From Acidobacteriota bacterium (lineage in GTDB: Bacteria > Acidobacteriota > Thermoanaerobaculia > Thermoanaerobaculales > Thermoanaerobaculaceae): a DNA stretch of 57,919 nt. A model generated the notes under the pieces. That model did no database searches. It had not been told where the DNA came from and saw only the letters and a program-made list of their open reading frames with translations. The translations under genes and the position numbers were made by a program. Positions 19,306-28,870 of this stretch are shown piece by piece. The DNA is taken from positions 1-57,919 of the forward strand of contig SCRJ01000170.1 in NCBI GenBank assembly GCA_004298115.1. Reading direction: 5' to 3'. Numbering within the stretch: position 1 is the stretch's first letter; the number at the start of each line of letters is the position of its first letter.

Positions 19306-19758
19306 ATGCTTCGCAACGCGTCTCGCCTGCTCGTTCTCGCGGCCCTGCTCGCCTTTACGGCCGCACCGGTCGGCGCCGCCGAGTCGGCGCTCCCGACGTG
19401 CCACATGACGTTCACCCTCCGGGGCTGGTCCGCGATCTACAAGACCGCGCACGGGCACGGCCGGGTCACCTGTACGAACGGACAGAGCATGCCGGTCCTG
19501 CTCACCGTGCACGGCGGCGGCCTGACCTTCGGCAAGATGGACGTGCTCAAGGGCAAGGGCGATTTCTCCGCGGTGAAGTCGATCGACGAGGTCCTCGGCA
19601 GCTACGTCGCCGCCGAGGCGGCGGCCGGCGCGGTCAAGGCGAGCCAGGCCGCGGTGTACACCAAGGGCGAGGTCTCGCTCGCCCTCGCCGGCACCGGCCG
19701 CGGCGTCGTCATCGGCTTCGACTTCGGCAAGCTCGACATCGAACGCGCCCACAAGTAG
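19306..19758 (+). CDS. Small exported protein of unknown function
   Basis: A 150-aa protein with a clear signal peptide (MLRNASRLLVLAALLAFTAAPVGAAES). The mature part reads FTLRGWSAIYKTAHGHGRVTC, NGQSMPV, GGGLTFGK and ends with a glycine-rich strand pair (VSLALAGTGRGVVIGFDFGKLDI), a conserved pattern I know from hypothetical periplasmic proteins in several proteobacterial and acidobacterial genomes. A single Cys pair (TC and TCH) could form a disulfide. AGGAGG lies 6 bases before ATG 19306, which fixes the start rather than GTG 19300. A hairpin follows 3 bases after the stop. Confidence 0.75.
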   Translation: MLRNASRLLVLAALLAFTAAPVGAAESALPTCHMTFTLRGWSAIYKTAHGHGRVTCTNGQSMPVLLTVHGGGLTFGKMDVLKGKGDFSAVKSIDEVLGSYVAAEAAAGAVKASQAAVYTKGEVSLALAGTGRGVVIGFDFGKLDIERAHK

Positions 19759-19761
19759 CCG

Positions 19762-19783
19762 CCGGCCGCCGCAGGGCGGCCGG
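19762..19783 (+). terminator. Terminator-like hairpin
   Basis: Perfect 9-bp stem (CCGGCCGCC / GGCGGCCGG) with a 4-base GCAG loop, 3 bases after the stop of the exported-protein gene. There is no U-tract, so termination may need Rho. Confidence 0.5.
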
Positions 19784-19864
19784 GACCCGTCCTCCCTCGG
19801 AGGCGGAACCGCACGGGCGCCCGGGTCTCACGGTGGGCCGGAAGCGTGCGTAAACTGGTGCACG

Positions 19865-22800
19865 ATGAGACTGAACCGCCCCCCCCCGCGGGTGTGGCTG
19901 GAGTGCGTGACGCTCCTTTGCCTGGCGGCCGCGGCCGCCGCCGGCGACACGCGCGTCGACTTCGATCGTCTCTCGATCGACGATGGCCTGTCGCAGAGCA
20001 TCGTCGAGCAGATCGTGCAGGACCGCCAGGGGTTCATGTGGTTCGTCACCGAGGACGGCCTGAATCGGTTCGACGGCTACACCTTCACCGTCTACCGCAA
20101 CGTCGCCGGCGATCCGACGAGCTTGAGCCACAATGAACTCAAGAGCATCTGCGAGGACGGTTCGGGCATGCTCTGGGTCGGGGCGTTCGGGGGAGGCCTC
20201 AACCGCTTCGACCCGGCCACCGAGAAGGTGACCCGTTTCCGCCACGACGGCTCCGACCCCGGCAGCCTGGCCGACGACACGGTCCGCTGTATCACCGAGG
20301 ACCGGTCCGGACGCCTGTGGATCGGCACGCAGGGGGGCGGCCTCGACCTCCTCGACCGCGCCACCGGGACGTTCCGCCACCACCGCGCGAGCCCGGACAC
20401 GCCCGGCGCGCTGAGCCACGACGATGTCCGAGCGGTGTACCAGGACCGCGCCGGGGTCGTGTGGGTCGGGACCAACGGCGGCGGGCTCAACCGTCTCGAC
20501 GCGGCGACGGGCACGTTCTCCTGTTACCGCCACCGCCCGGGCGATCGATCGAGCCTCGCGAGCGATGCCGTGTTCGCGATCTTCGAGGACAAAGGGGGAA
20601 CGCTGTGGGTCGGGACGTACGGAGGCGGTCTCGCGGCGATGGACCGGGGCACCGGAACGTTCACGCCCTACCGCGCCGATCCGTCCGTCCCCGGCTCGCT
20701 GAGCAGCGACCTGGTCAAGGCCGTGTGCGAGGACCCCGGCGGCACGCTCTGGATCGGCACCGACGGCGGCGGGCTGAACCGGTTCGATCGCGCGACCGGC
20801 ACGTTCACCGCCTTCAGGCACGACCGCGTCAATCCTGCGAGCCTCAGCGCCGACCGCATCTACTCGCTCTACCTGGACCGGTCGCGGACCCTCTGGGTGG
20901 GAACGTACGGCGGCGGCCTCAGTAAGTTCGACATCGGCCGCAAGCGGTTCCGGCGCTACGCGAACGATCCGAACGACCCCAACTCCCTGAGCCACGACAT
21001 CGTCTGGTGCTTCCGCGAGGACGCCGGCGGAGCGCTGTGGGTCGGCACCGACAGCGGGGGCCTCAACCTGTTCGACCGGCGCGCCGGCCGGTGGCGGTCG
21101 TACCGGCACCGCGCCGACGACCCGTCGAGCCTCAGCCACGACACGGTGCGCGACCTTCTCGTCGAGGAGCGCGACGGGGCCGTGTGGGCCGCGACGAACG
21201 GCGGGGGACTCGACCGCCTCGACCGCACGACCGGCCGTTTCACGCACCACCGCCACGACCCTTCCGACCCCGGCACGCTGGCCCATGACGAGCTGCGGTC
21301 CGTCTACCAGGACCGGTCCGGAGCCATCTGGGTCGGCACCTTCGGCGGCGGGCTCGACCGCCTCGACCCGCGGACCGGGCGGTTCACGCACCACCGGCAC
21401 GACCCCGGCGACCCTTCCAGCATCAGCAACGACTTCGTCCGCATGATGCTCGAGGACCGGAGCGGCGCGCTCTGGGTCGGCACCCAGGGCGGCGGCGTCA
21501 ACCGCCTCGACCCCGAGCGCCGCGCGTTCACGAGCTTCCGCAACGAGCCCGGGGACCCCTCGAGCCTGAGCAACGACCACGTCTTCACGATCCTCGAGGC
21601 GCGCGACGGGACGCTGTGGTTCGGCACGTTCGGGGGCGGTCTCAATCGGCTGGATCAGTCGAGCGGCCGCTTCCGGCGGTACACCGCCCGCGACGGCCTC
21701 GCCAGCGACTCCGTCTACGCGATGCTCGAGGACGACTCCGGCCGGCTGTGGGTCAGCACCACTCGGGGCCTCTCGCGGTTCGACCCGCGCTCCGGCGAGT
21801 TCCGCAACTACGACGTGCGCGACGGCCTGCAGAGCAACGAGTTCAACGGCGCCTCGGCGTACCGCAGCGCCGACGGGGAGATGTTCTTCGGCGGGATCAA
21901 CGGCTTCAACGCCTTCTTCCCCGACGAGATCGGCTTCAACCCCACGGTCCCCGAGGTGGTGATCACCGACCTCCGGCTGTTCAACCGCCCGGTCCGGGCG
22001 GGCGAGCGCTGGCAGGGGCGCGTCATCCTGCGGCAGCCGATCAACCGCACCGACGCGATCGAGCTGTCGTACCGGGAGAACCTCTTCTCGCTGGAGTTCG
22101 CGGCCCTCCACTACGCTGCCCCGGGCAAGAACCGCTACGCCTACGCGATGGAGGGCTTTTCCGACGCCTGGATCCCGGTCGACGCCGATCGCCGCTTCGC
22201 CACCTTCACCGGCCTCGCGCCCGGCGTCTACGTCTTCCGCGTCCGCGGCGCCAACAGCGACGGCGTCTGGAACGAGCGGCCGGCTTCGCTGCGGATCACC
22301 ATCACGCCGCCGTTCTGGGGTACGTGGTGGTTCCGGCTCACGGCCGGGGTCTTCGCGTTGGCTCTCGGGGGCGCGGCTCTCCGCACCCGCGTCCACGGTG
22401 TCCGCATGCGGACCGAGCTTCGCGCCGCCCGGGACGCCCAGATGGCGATCATGCCCCAGGCGGAGCCCGCGGTGGAGGGGTTCGAGGTGTGCGGGGTGTG
22501 CATTCCGGCCCACGAGGTCGGGGGCGACTTCTTCGACTACTTCTGGCTCGAGGGCGAGAAGCGCTTCCTCTGCATCATCGTCGGGGACGTGGCCGGCAAG
22601 GCGATGCGCGCCGCCATGACGGCGTTGATGTCCGACGGGATGATCTTCTCCCGCGCGCGGCAGGGGGGGGACATCGCGGAGATCATGGCCGGTCTGAACC
22701 GGTCGATGCACGAGAAGATCGGAACGCGTCTTTTTACCGCCCTGTGCGCGATGGTCCTCGACCCCGCGACCGGCGAGGTGACGTTCGTCAACGCCGGCCT

Positions 22801-23182
22801 GTGCGAGCCGCTCATGAAGTCCGGCGCGGGCGTCGAGTACCTGGCCTCCACGGGATCGACGCTTCCGCTGGGCGCCCGCGCCGACACCTCGTACGAGAGC
22901 CGCACGGTGCGCCTGGCCGGAGGGGACGTGATCGTCGTGTTCTCCGACGGGGTCCCCGAATCCCAGAACCACGCCGGCGAGCAGTACGGCTACGACCGGC
23001 CCCGCGGCGTTCTCGCGCAACTGGACGTCGCCACCGTCGCGGCGGAGAGCGTCCGGGACACGCTCGTCCGGGACGCGCGACGCTTTTCTGGCGGCTCGCA
23101 CCAGAGCGACGACATGACCGTCGTGGTGATCAGGTCCAAGCCGGTCCCCCAAGCGCCCGAACCCGGTGTGAGATCAGCCTGA
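19865..23182 (+). CDS. Two-propeller / Y_Y_Y sensor with SpoIIE-type PP2C phosphatase output
   Basis: The 1105-aa product starts with a signal peptide, then carries about 14 repeats of the LWVGTxGGGLNRxD type (residues about 35-660), enough for two seven-bladed propellers. A Y_Y_Y domain (about 690-800) and one membrane helix (about 818-842) follow. The cytoplasmic end is a SpoIIE phosphatase: EVGGDFFDYF (about 882), GDVAGKAM (907), NAGLCEP, SDGVPE (about 1027) and DDMTVVV (1082) carry the metal ligands. It would sense a periplasmic signal and dephosphorylate a partner, classically an anti-sigma antagonist. A TAAACT hexamer 8 bases before ATG 19865 suggests a leaderless mRNA. Confidence 0.9.
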   Translation: MRLNRPPPRVWLECVTLLCLAAAAAAGDTRVDFDRLSIDDGLSQSIVEQIVQDRQGFMWFVTEDGLNRFDGYTFTVYRNVAGDPTSLSHNELKSICEDGSGMLWVGAFGGGLNRFDPATEKVTRFRHDGSDPGSLADDTVRCITEDRSGRLWIGTQGGGLDLLDRATGTFRHHRASPDTPGALSHDDVRAVYQDRAGVVWVGTNGGGLNRLDAATGTFSCYRHRPGDRSSLASDAVFAIFEDKGGTLWVGTYGGGLAAMDRGTGTFTPYRADPSVPGSLSSDLVKAVCEDPGGTLWIGTDGGGLNRFDRATGTFTAFRHDRVNPASLSADRIYSLYLDRSRTLWVGTYGGGLSKFDIGRKRFRRYANDPNDPNSLSHDIVWCFREDAGGALWVGTDSGGLNLFDRRAGRWRSYRHRADDPSSLSHDTVRDLLVEERDGAVWAATNGGGLDRLDRTTGRFTHHRHDPSDPGTLAHDELRSVYQDRSGAIWVGTFGGGLDRLDPRTGRFTHHRHDPGDPSSISNDFVRMMLEDRSGALWVGTQGGGVNRLDPERRAFTSFRNEPGDPSSLSNDHVFTILEARDGTLWFGTFGGGLNRLDQSSGRFRRYTARDGLASDSVYAMLEDDSGRLWVSTTRGLSRFDPRSGEFRNYDVRDGLQSNEFNGASAYRSADGEMFFGGINGFNAFFPDEIGFNPTVPEVVITDLRLFNRPVRAGERWQGRVILRQPINRTDAIELSYRENLFSLEFAALHYAAPGKNRYAYAMEGFSDAWIPVDADRRFATFTGLAPGVYVFRVRGANSDGVWNERPASLRITITPPFWGTWWFRLTAGVFALALGGAALRTRVHGVRMRTELRAARDAQMAIMPQAEPAVEGFEVCGVCIPAHEVGGDFFDYFWLEGEKRFLCIIVGDVAGKAMRAAMTALMSDGMIFSRARQGGDIAEIMAGLNRSMHEKIGTRLFTALCAMVLDPATGEVTFVNAGLCEPLMKSGAGVEYLASTGSTLPLGARADTSYESRTVRLAGGDVIVVFSDGVPESQNHAGEQYGYDRPRGVLAQLDVATVAAESVRDTLVRDARRFSGGSHQSDDMTVVVIRSKPVPQAPEPGVRSA

Positions 23183-23929
23183 GCCGGGCGTACCGGCCAG
23201 ATCGGGCTCCCGGTGAGGCCATCGCGTCCGGCACAGCCCGACGACCACGTCGGCGAGTTCCTCAATCGGGCGCCGGGACGAGTTGACGACCAGGTCGTAG
23301 TACAGCGGATCCTCCACGTCGCAGTCGAAGGCGTGCGACACGGCGTGCGCCCGCGCCCTGTCGGCGTCCTTGATCTCGTCGAGCGCCCGCGTCTCGTCGA
23401 GGCCGCCGCGGGCACGGACGCGGGCGATGCGATCTCCGATCGCCGCCACCACTCGCACCGCGAGACCGCGCTCGTGCGGCAGGAAGAAATTGGCGTCACG
23501 CCCGAGGAAGACGACCTCCCCGTGCACGGCGAGGAGCTGCAGGACGCGCCGCAACTCATGGGTGTAGGTATCGCGGGTGATCACGGCGTGCGGCATGAGG
23601 TCGCCGAGAACGTCGGTCACCCAGTTCGCCGCGTCTTGATCCAGAAGGTCCATCATCGAGGGGTTGACGTGCAGGTGCGCCGCCACGAGGTCGACCACCT
23701 CGCGGTCGAGGACCGGCCACCCGAGGGCCGCGCCGACCCGCCGGGCGAGCTCGATCCCGCCTGCTCCACGCTGGCGGGCCACCGCCACGTACGGCCCCAT
23801 GTGGCATTCGGCCTCGTGCTCCGGCCTCTCGCACGCGAGCGCCGCGGCGATGCGCCGCCGCATGCGGTCCCAGCTGATGCTGCGCGCCGCCAGGCGGGTG
23901 ACGATCGCGTCCACGGAGGGAGTGGTCAT
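23174..23929 (-). CDS. Cytidylate kinase-like family protein
   Basis: The 251-aa product resembles the cytidylate-kinase-like family (Pfam Cytidylate_kin2). VARQRGAGGIELARRVGAALGWPVLDREVVDLVA (residues about 49-82) is the P-loop region with the characteristic RxxGxGG and the DRE after it; VVFLGRDANFFL and the basic RIARVRAR...ADRARA lid are also present. A substrate other than CMP is possible. The P-loop lacks the usual GKS/T, which is normal for this family. Its stop overlaps the convergent SpoIIE gene end by 9 bases, so both transcripts must run into each other. Confidence 0.8.
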   Translation of the reverse strand: MTTPSVDAIVTRLAARSISWDRMRRRIAAALACERPEHEAECHMGPYVAVARQRGAGGIELARRVGAALGWPVLDREVVDLVAAHLHVNPSMMDLLDQDAANWVTDVLGDLMPHAVITRDTYTHELRRVLQLLAVHGEVVFLGRDANFFLPHERGLAVRVVAAIGDRIARVRARGGLDETRALDEIKDADRARAHAVSHAFDCDVEDPLYYDLVVNSSRRPIEELADVVVGLCRTRWPHREPDLAGTPGSG

Positions 23930-24055
23930 GACGTTGGCCTCCGAACCCGGTGTCCCTGAACCCAATCTCGTCGCATCCGGCGGCCGCGTCAACCCCGTTC
24001 GCTCGCGATCCGAGGCGCCGAACCTTTGCCGGCGGCATCGGGCCGCAAGGGGGCG

Positions 24056-25186
24056 TCAGCCGCGCGCCCGCCGCACCGCGCCGAGGAACGAGTCGGCGTA
24101 GCCGGCGAGGGTGCAGTGCCGGCCGGCCCACGCCAGGCCGGATTCGCCCATGCGCCGCGCCGCGGCGGGGTCGCGCCCCAGCCGCTCGATCGCGTCCGCC
24201 AGCGCCGCGTCGTCGCCGGGCGGGTAGAGAGGGCCGCCCCCGGAGTCGACGGCGAGCTCCCGCGCCCCGCCCGCGTCCGTCACGACGACCGGCCGGGAGC
24301 GTTTCATCGCCTCGACGACCACGCGCCCGAACGCCTCGCAGCGGGAGCACAGCAGCAGCACGTCGCACGCGTCGATCTCCGCGACCGCGTCCGCGACGCG
24401 CGGGACGAGGGTGACGGCGCCGGCGGCGAGGCCGGCGCACTCGCGCTCGAGCTCGAGCCCGTACGTCCCCTGGCTCTCGCCGACGGCGCGCAGCTTCGCC
24501 GCGCACCCCCGCTCCCTCAGGCGGGCGACGGCGCGGATCGCGTCGATCTGCCCTTTGCCCGGGTGCTTGCGCCCGAGGATCAGCACCCTGGGGGCGAGCG
24601 CCTCGCCGGGGGCGGGGAGCAGCGGGCGGTCGAGGCCGGTCGTGACGGCGTAGTACGCGACCTCGACCTTGCCGTCGGCGACGTGCTCGCCGACCCGACG
24701 TGCGAGTGCCCGCGAGCACGTCACGATGCGCCCCGAAAGGCGGTCCACCCGGCGCAGCGTGCGTTCCACACCGAGCGCGAAGCGGTAGCCGTGATCGAGG
24801 TCGCCGTACTCGTTGACGAGCCAGACGTGCGGCACGCCGGCGAGTCGTGCCGCGTACGCGCCGGCCGGGTTGATGATGCTGTTGGTGGCGACGACGTGGG
24901 GCCGGCGGCGGCGCAGCCACGCCGCGAGGCGCACGATCGCGACGGCGTTGGGCGCCATCAGCGCCATGGCCGCCGGGCGCGGCACGTTCGCGGTGGCCCA
25001 GCCGTAGTTGCGCACGACGCGCGGGCGCGCGCCGGCGGCGATCAGCGGCGCCGCCAGGGGACCGGGGGCCGGGAGCACGACGTCGACCTCGGCGCCGTGG
25101 CCGCGGACGAGGCCCTCGGCCAGCTCGAGCAGGCAGAGCTCGGCGCCGCCCAGGCGCGCGGAGTGCGACACCAGCACGATGCGCAT
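24056..25186 (-). CDS. Family 4 glycosyltransferase
   Basis: The 376-aa protein has the GT-B layout: an N-terminal Rossmann half (MRIVLVSHSARLGGAELCLLELAEGL) and a C-terminal half with PRVLILGRKHPGKGQIDAIRAVARL and the nucleotide-sugar site EAFGRVVVEAMKRSRPVVVTDAGGARELV-like (E-x7-E pattern). Such enzymes add a sugar to lipid-linked or protein glycans in the cytosol. No glycan cluster surrounds it, so the product is unknown. ATG 25186 starts the first strand directly; an in-frame GTG at 25210 would add 8 residues. The 280 bases to the next gene hold nothing I can name. Confidence 0.88.
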   Translation of the reverse strand: MRIVLVSHSARLGGAELCLLELAEGLVRGHGAEVDVVLPAPGPLAAPLIAAGARPRVVRNYGWATANVPRPAAMALMAPNAVAIVRLAAWLRRRRPHVVATNSIINPAGAYAARLAGVPHVWLVNEYGDLDHGYRFALGVERTLRRVDRLSGRIVTCSRALARRVGEHVADGKVEVAYYAVTTGLDRPLLPAPGEALAPRVLILGRKHPGKGQIDAIRAVARLRERGCAAKLRAVGESQGTYGLELERECAGLAAGAVTLVPRVADAVAEIDACDVLLLCSRCEAFGRVVVEAMKRSRPVVVTDAGGARELAVDSGGGPLYPPGDDAALADAIERLGRDPAAARRMGESGLAWAGRHCTLAGYADSFLGAVRRARG

Positions 25187-25466
25187 CGCCGCGTCGGGCG
25201 TGCTCGTCACGACCCGGTCCCCGGCAACGGGGTCGCCGAAGCGACGCGAGGGGAGGCGCTCGGCGAGGTCACGGACCGGAGTATGACACGGGAGAATGGA
25301 CCGTCGGGACGCGGGCCGCAGCTGCGACGGGCGCTGCGGCCGGCACGCATGGACGTCGCACGACCGAAGCCCCCTCGATCCAGTCGCGGTTTCCCGGTCC
25401 GCGTGACTCCCGCCACAGGTGAGCCCGGCCCAACGGAGTACGATCGCGACGTCGTGGGGGGGCGGA

Positions 25467-28400
25467 ATGCGACGCCACATCGTCTCGTGTGCTGCAATGC
25501 TTCTCGCCGGCATGGGGGCATCACTGGCGATTCAACAGACCCCGGGAGGCGCTCCCGCCTCCGGGAGCGTTGCCGCGCCGGCCGACGCCTCGATCGAGCG
25601 ACTCGCGACCACGTACCGGTTCGAGAACGACGGAACCGGGAGCGTCGAGATCCAGGGGCGCTTCAAGGCGCTCACCGTCGCCGGGAGAGACGCGCTGGGA
25701 CGGTTTGTCATGGCGTACGACCCCGGCCATGAGGAGGTCCGTTTCGATCGACTGCAAACGGTCAAGCCGAGCGGCCCGACCATCGCCGCTGACCCGGTCC
25801 AGGTGGTCGAGCGCAGGGTTCCTCTGGCCGGCGGCCTCGAGGCCGGGTACGCGATGCTCCCCGCCCCCAACTTCGAAGTGGGCGACAGCCTCGAGGTCGC
25901 CGTCACGCGCCTGCTCACGACCCCGATCGCGAAAGGCGAGTTCTGGGCGGAACACCTCCCTGCGTCGGGGGACAGGACCGGTCCGGAGACGGTGGTCCTC
26001 GACCTCCCGGCCGAGCGCCCCGTTGCGTTCTGGTATGACCCGGCGACGCCGCCCACCGTGGCGGTCCATGGCGGTCGCGTCGTCTACCGCTGGGAGCTGC
26101 CTCCGCCCTCCCGCGGGAGGTTGGCGGCGGAGCCGCGTGCGACGTTTGCCGTCAGCTCGTTCACGAGCTGGGAGAAGCTCGGAGACTGGTTCCTGCACCT
26201 CGAGGCCGGGGGCGCCGGCAGCGGCGAGAAGGCTCGCACGCAAGCCGAGTCCCTGGTCGCGCGCAGCCGCTCCACCCGCGAGAAGGCCGAAGCCATCTAC
26301 TCGTGGGTGTCGACGTCGGTTCGCTACCTGAGCCTGGCGCTCGCCGGGAACGGGTTCCAGCCGCACGCCGTGGATGACGTCCTCGCGAAGGCCTACGGCG
26401 ACTGCAAGGACAAGAACCTCCTCCTCGCCACCATGCTCAGGGACGTCGGCATTCAGGCGCAATCCGCACTGGTCTCGGTGGCAGGCAAGCTCCGCTACCC
26501 GGACGTCCCGATACCGAGTCAGTTCGACCACGTTGTCACCGTGATCGCCCTGGACAGCGGCGAGACCTGGATCGACTCGAGCCTGGAGGTGGCCAGGTTC
26601 GGCCAGTTGCTCCCGTCGCTGCGCGGAGGCAAGGCGCTGCTCGTGCGGCCCTCGGGCTCGGTCCTGGTTCCAATTCCGGAGGCGCCCGCGCCGGCGGACA
26701 CCATGGAGATCAGGGTCTCGGGGAGCGTGACCGGGGCAGGGACGCTGACCTCCTCGACCGAGGTCGAGCTCTGTGGCGAAGTCGAACTCCCCTGGAGGTT
26801 GCTCTTCCACTCCGGCGCGAGCGACGCCATCGCGGCGTTTGGCCAGGGGCTCGCGGGGGTCGAGCTCGCCGGAGCCGTGGCCGATGGTACGACCTCGTCC
26901 GATCCGGCGGCCGTCGACGAGCCGTTCGTCATCCGGCTCGCGGCGCACAAGCCCGGGTTCATCAACCCGCTGGGCACCCGCAACTCGCCGAGCATCCCGA
27001 GTCTGATCGCCTGGGCCACGGCCCGGACCGAAGCCGCGAGCGGGTCCTCCTCGTCACTCGGCGCCGGGCAGGGGGCGGACTCCGGCTCCGAGCCCGACGA
27101 CCGCCCGATCAACGGGCTAAGCCGCGTCCGCGAGACGATCGACCTCGCGCTGCCGGAAGGTTACTCCGTCGAGCCTCCCCAGGACGTGCACATCCAGAAC
27201 GGTGGTTTGACGTACGACGCGACGTACGAGTCCTTCGCCGGCCGTCTGCACGTCGAGCGCACCGTCCGGAGGCAGGACCCCGGGGCGGCCGGCGCGGAAG
27301 CCGCGTGGGCGGCGCTCGCCCAGGTCGTCAAAGGGGACGCCCAGCAGGTCGCGGAGTTCCGGCGGACGGCGGCGGGCACCGGCGCCGAGGACGCGCTGGC
27401 GGGGCTCTCGGCCGACGAGCTCAACCAGCTCGGTTCGAAGGCGCTGAACGAAAACCAGTTCGAGACCGCGCGCGCGACACTCGCCAAGGCTGTGGCGAAG
27501 GACCCGGAGAGTCGCTACGCCTGGAACAACCTCGGTCGGGCCTATCTCGGACTCCGCGAGTGGCGGAAGGCCGAGGCGGATTTCCGGAAACAGATCGAGG
27601 TGAACCCGCTCGATCAGTACGCGTTCAACAACCTGGGCGAGGCGCTGCGCAACCAACAGCGCTTTCGGGAAGCGGTCGAGGCCTACCGGTCACAGCTCGG
27701 CGTGAACCCCTTCGACCCCTTTGCGCTTCCCAATTTGGGGCGCACTCTCGACGACACCTACCGGTTCGCCGACGCCGTCCCCGTGCTCAAGCAGGCGCAC
27801 CGGGTCGCGCCCAACGACGCGCGCGTCGGGGTCTTGCTGGCCCACGCCCTGCGCGAGATCGGCCGCGACGACGAGGTGCGCGAGCTGTTGGCGGAGGTCA
27901 ACCGAACCCCTGGCTTCCCTCCGCTCCAGGAAGCCACGCTCGACATGATCCCTACCGACCAGCCCGGGCTGGCCGTCCGCATCGTCAACGTGGGGTCGGC
28001 CGACGTGGACGCCGTCGAGCAGGCGGCGAACCGGCGCGTGGCGGATGCACGCGCCCGCTTGAACGGTGAGACGACGCCTGACACGGCGTTCGACGACGTG
28101 GCCAGGTTGGCGAAGGTCGCCGAAGACCTCGACACTCTCGGCCAGATCTGGCTGCGGCGCGGTAACCGGGACAAGGCGCGCGACTATTTCACCGAGGCGC
28201 TCGCGATCTCCCTCTCCCCGGCCGTGGCTGCGCAGCTCGCCGATCTCGAGGCGGCCGCGGGCCACATGGAGAAGGCCCTGCGCTACGAGGCGCTGGCGCG
28301 GCAAGGCCCCGCCAAGGTGCGGGCCGTCCCCGCCGCCATCGAGGCGTGGGCGGAGAAGAAGTTCAAGGACCGCCAGGAACGCGATGCGGCCATGAACGCG

Positions 28401-28754
28401 TTCGCCTGGGAGTTGCGCGACCCGCGGCGAATCTCCGCACAGTCGCCCCACCGGGCGGCCGGCGCTGAGCCTGTCGGGCCGGGTCGCGTCCTGGTCCGGG
28501 CGCTGGTCGCGGCCACCGGCGACGTGATTGCGGTCGCGCCGCTGCAGGGGCGGGAGCCGTGGCGCGCGCAGGCCGTCGCCATCGCCAAGAAGCTGAAGCT
28601 TCCTCCTGCCCGCGTCGGCGGCGAGCCCGTGAGGACGAGCAGGACCCTCGACTTCCGCACGACGCCTTCCCAGACGGTGGAGGGGGTCTGGGGCTACGGG
28701 CTCAACCCGTCGCTGGAGTTTTGGATGCCCTCCCTCGCCCAGCCGATGTACTGA
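25467..28754 (+). CDS. DUF3857 / transglutaminase-like / TPR protein
   Basis: The 1095-aa product has a signal peptide (about residues 1-23), a DUF3857 domain (about 45-240) and a transglutaminase-like core with the triad Cys313 (GDCKDKN), His355 (FDHVV) and Asp370 (WIDSS). A second beta-rich part precedes TPR repeats (about 660-950), and a TonB-C-like end (VRALVAATGDVIAVAPLQ) closes it. Such proteins are found in Bacteroidetes and Acidobacteriota envelopes; their substrates are unknown. ATG 25467 follows a run of G residues that can act as ribosome site. The intact triad suggests an active cysteine hydrolase or transferase. Confidence 0.85.
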   Translation: MRRHIVSCAAMLLAGMGASLAIQQTPGGAPASGSVAAPADASIERLATTYRFENDGTGSVEIQGRFKALTVAGRDALGRFVMAYDPGHEEVRFDRLQTVKPSGPTIAADPVQVVERRVPLAGGLEAGYAMLPAPNFEVGDSLEVAVTRLLTTPIAKGEFWAEHLPASGDRTGPETVVLDLPAERPVAFWYDPATPPTVAVHGGRVVYRWELPPPSRGRLAAEPRATFAVSSFTSWEKLGDWFLHLEAGGAGSGEKARTQAESLVARSRSTREKAEAIYSWVSTSVRYLSLALAGNGFQPHAVDDVLAKAYGDCKDKNLLLATMLRDVGIQAQSALVSVAGKLRYPDVPIPSQFDHVVTVIALDSGETWIDSSLEVARFGQLLPSLRGGKALLVRPSGSVLVPIPEAPAPADTMEIRVSGSVTGAGTLTSSTEVELCGEVELPWRLLFHSGASDAIAAFGQGLAGVELAGAVADGTTSSDPAAVDEPFVIRLAAHKPGFINPLGTRNSPSIPSLIAWATARTEAASGSSSSLGAGQGADSGSEPDDRPINGLSRVRETIDLALPEGYSVEPPQDVHIQNGGLTYDATYESFAGRLHVERTVRRQDPGAAGAEAAWAALAQVVKGDAQQVAEFRRTAAGTGAEDALAGLSADELNQLGSKALNENQFETARATLAKAVAKDPESRYAWNNLGRAYLGLREWRKAEADFRKQIEVNPLDQYAFNNLGEALRNQQRFREAVEAYRSQLGVNPFDPFALPNLGRTLDDTYRFADAVPVLKQAHRVAPNDARVGVLLAHALREIGRDDEVRELLAEVNRTPGFPPLQEATLDMIPTDQPGLAVRIVNVGSADVDAVEQAANRRVADARARLNGETTPDTAFDDVARLAKVAEDLDTLGQIWLRRGNRDKARDYFTEALAISLSPAVAAQLADLEAAAGHMEKALRYEALARQGPAKVRAVPAAIEAWAEKKFKDRQERDAAMNAFAWELRDPRRISAQSPHRAAGAEPVGPGRVLVRALVAATGDVIAVAPLQGREPWRAQAVAIAKKLKLPPARVGGEPVRTSRTLDFRTTPSQTVEGVWGYGLNPSLEFWMPSLAQPMY

Positions 28755-28848
28755 CGCCCGGCTCGGAGGAAACCGGCACGATTCCGAAGCGGGCACCGCA
28801 GCTTCGTTCTCGGTGCTCCGCACGCGGATCGTCTCGGGCTCGCCGCGC

Positions 28849-28870
28849 GCGGGTATCATCGTAATCGTGG
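28849..28870 (+). promoter_or_regulatory. Promoter-like element, matched by a copy at 45757
   Basis: GCGGGTATCATCG, two variable bases, then ATCGTGG. It contains a -10-like TATCAT (28854-28859) 7 bases before GTG 28867. The same string, differing only in the two middle bases, lies at 45757-45778 upstream of the hydrolase gene. Confidence 0.4.

Noticed and set aside
20150-21700. Tandem DNA repeats resembling a repeat array
   Set aside because: They are codons of the LWVGTxGGGL propeller blades, imperfect and in frame; not CRISPR or satellite DNA.
19709-23152. 1147-codon minus-strand open frame opposite the propeller-SpoIIE gene
   Set aside because: Repeats only mirror the propeller repeats of the real gene and show no protein family features.
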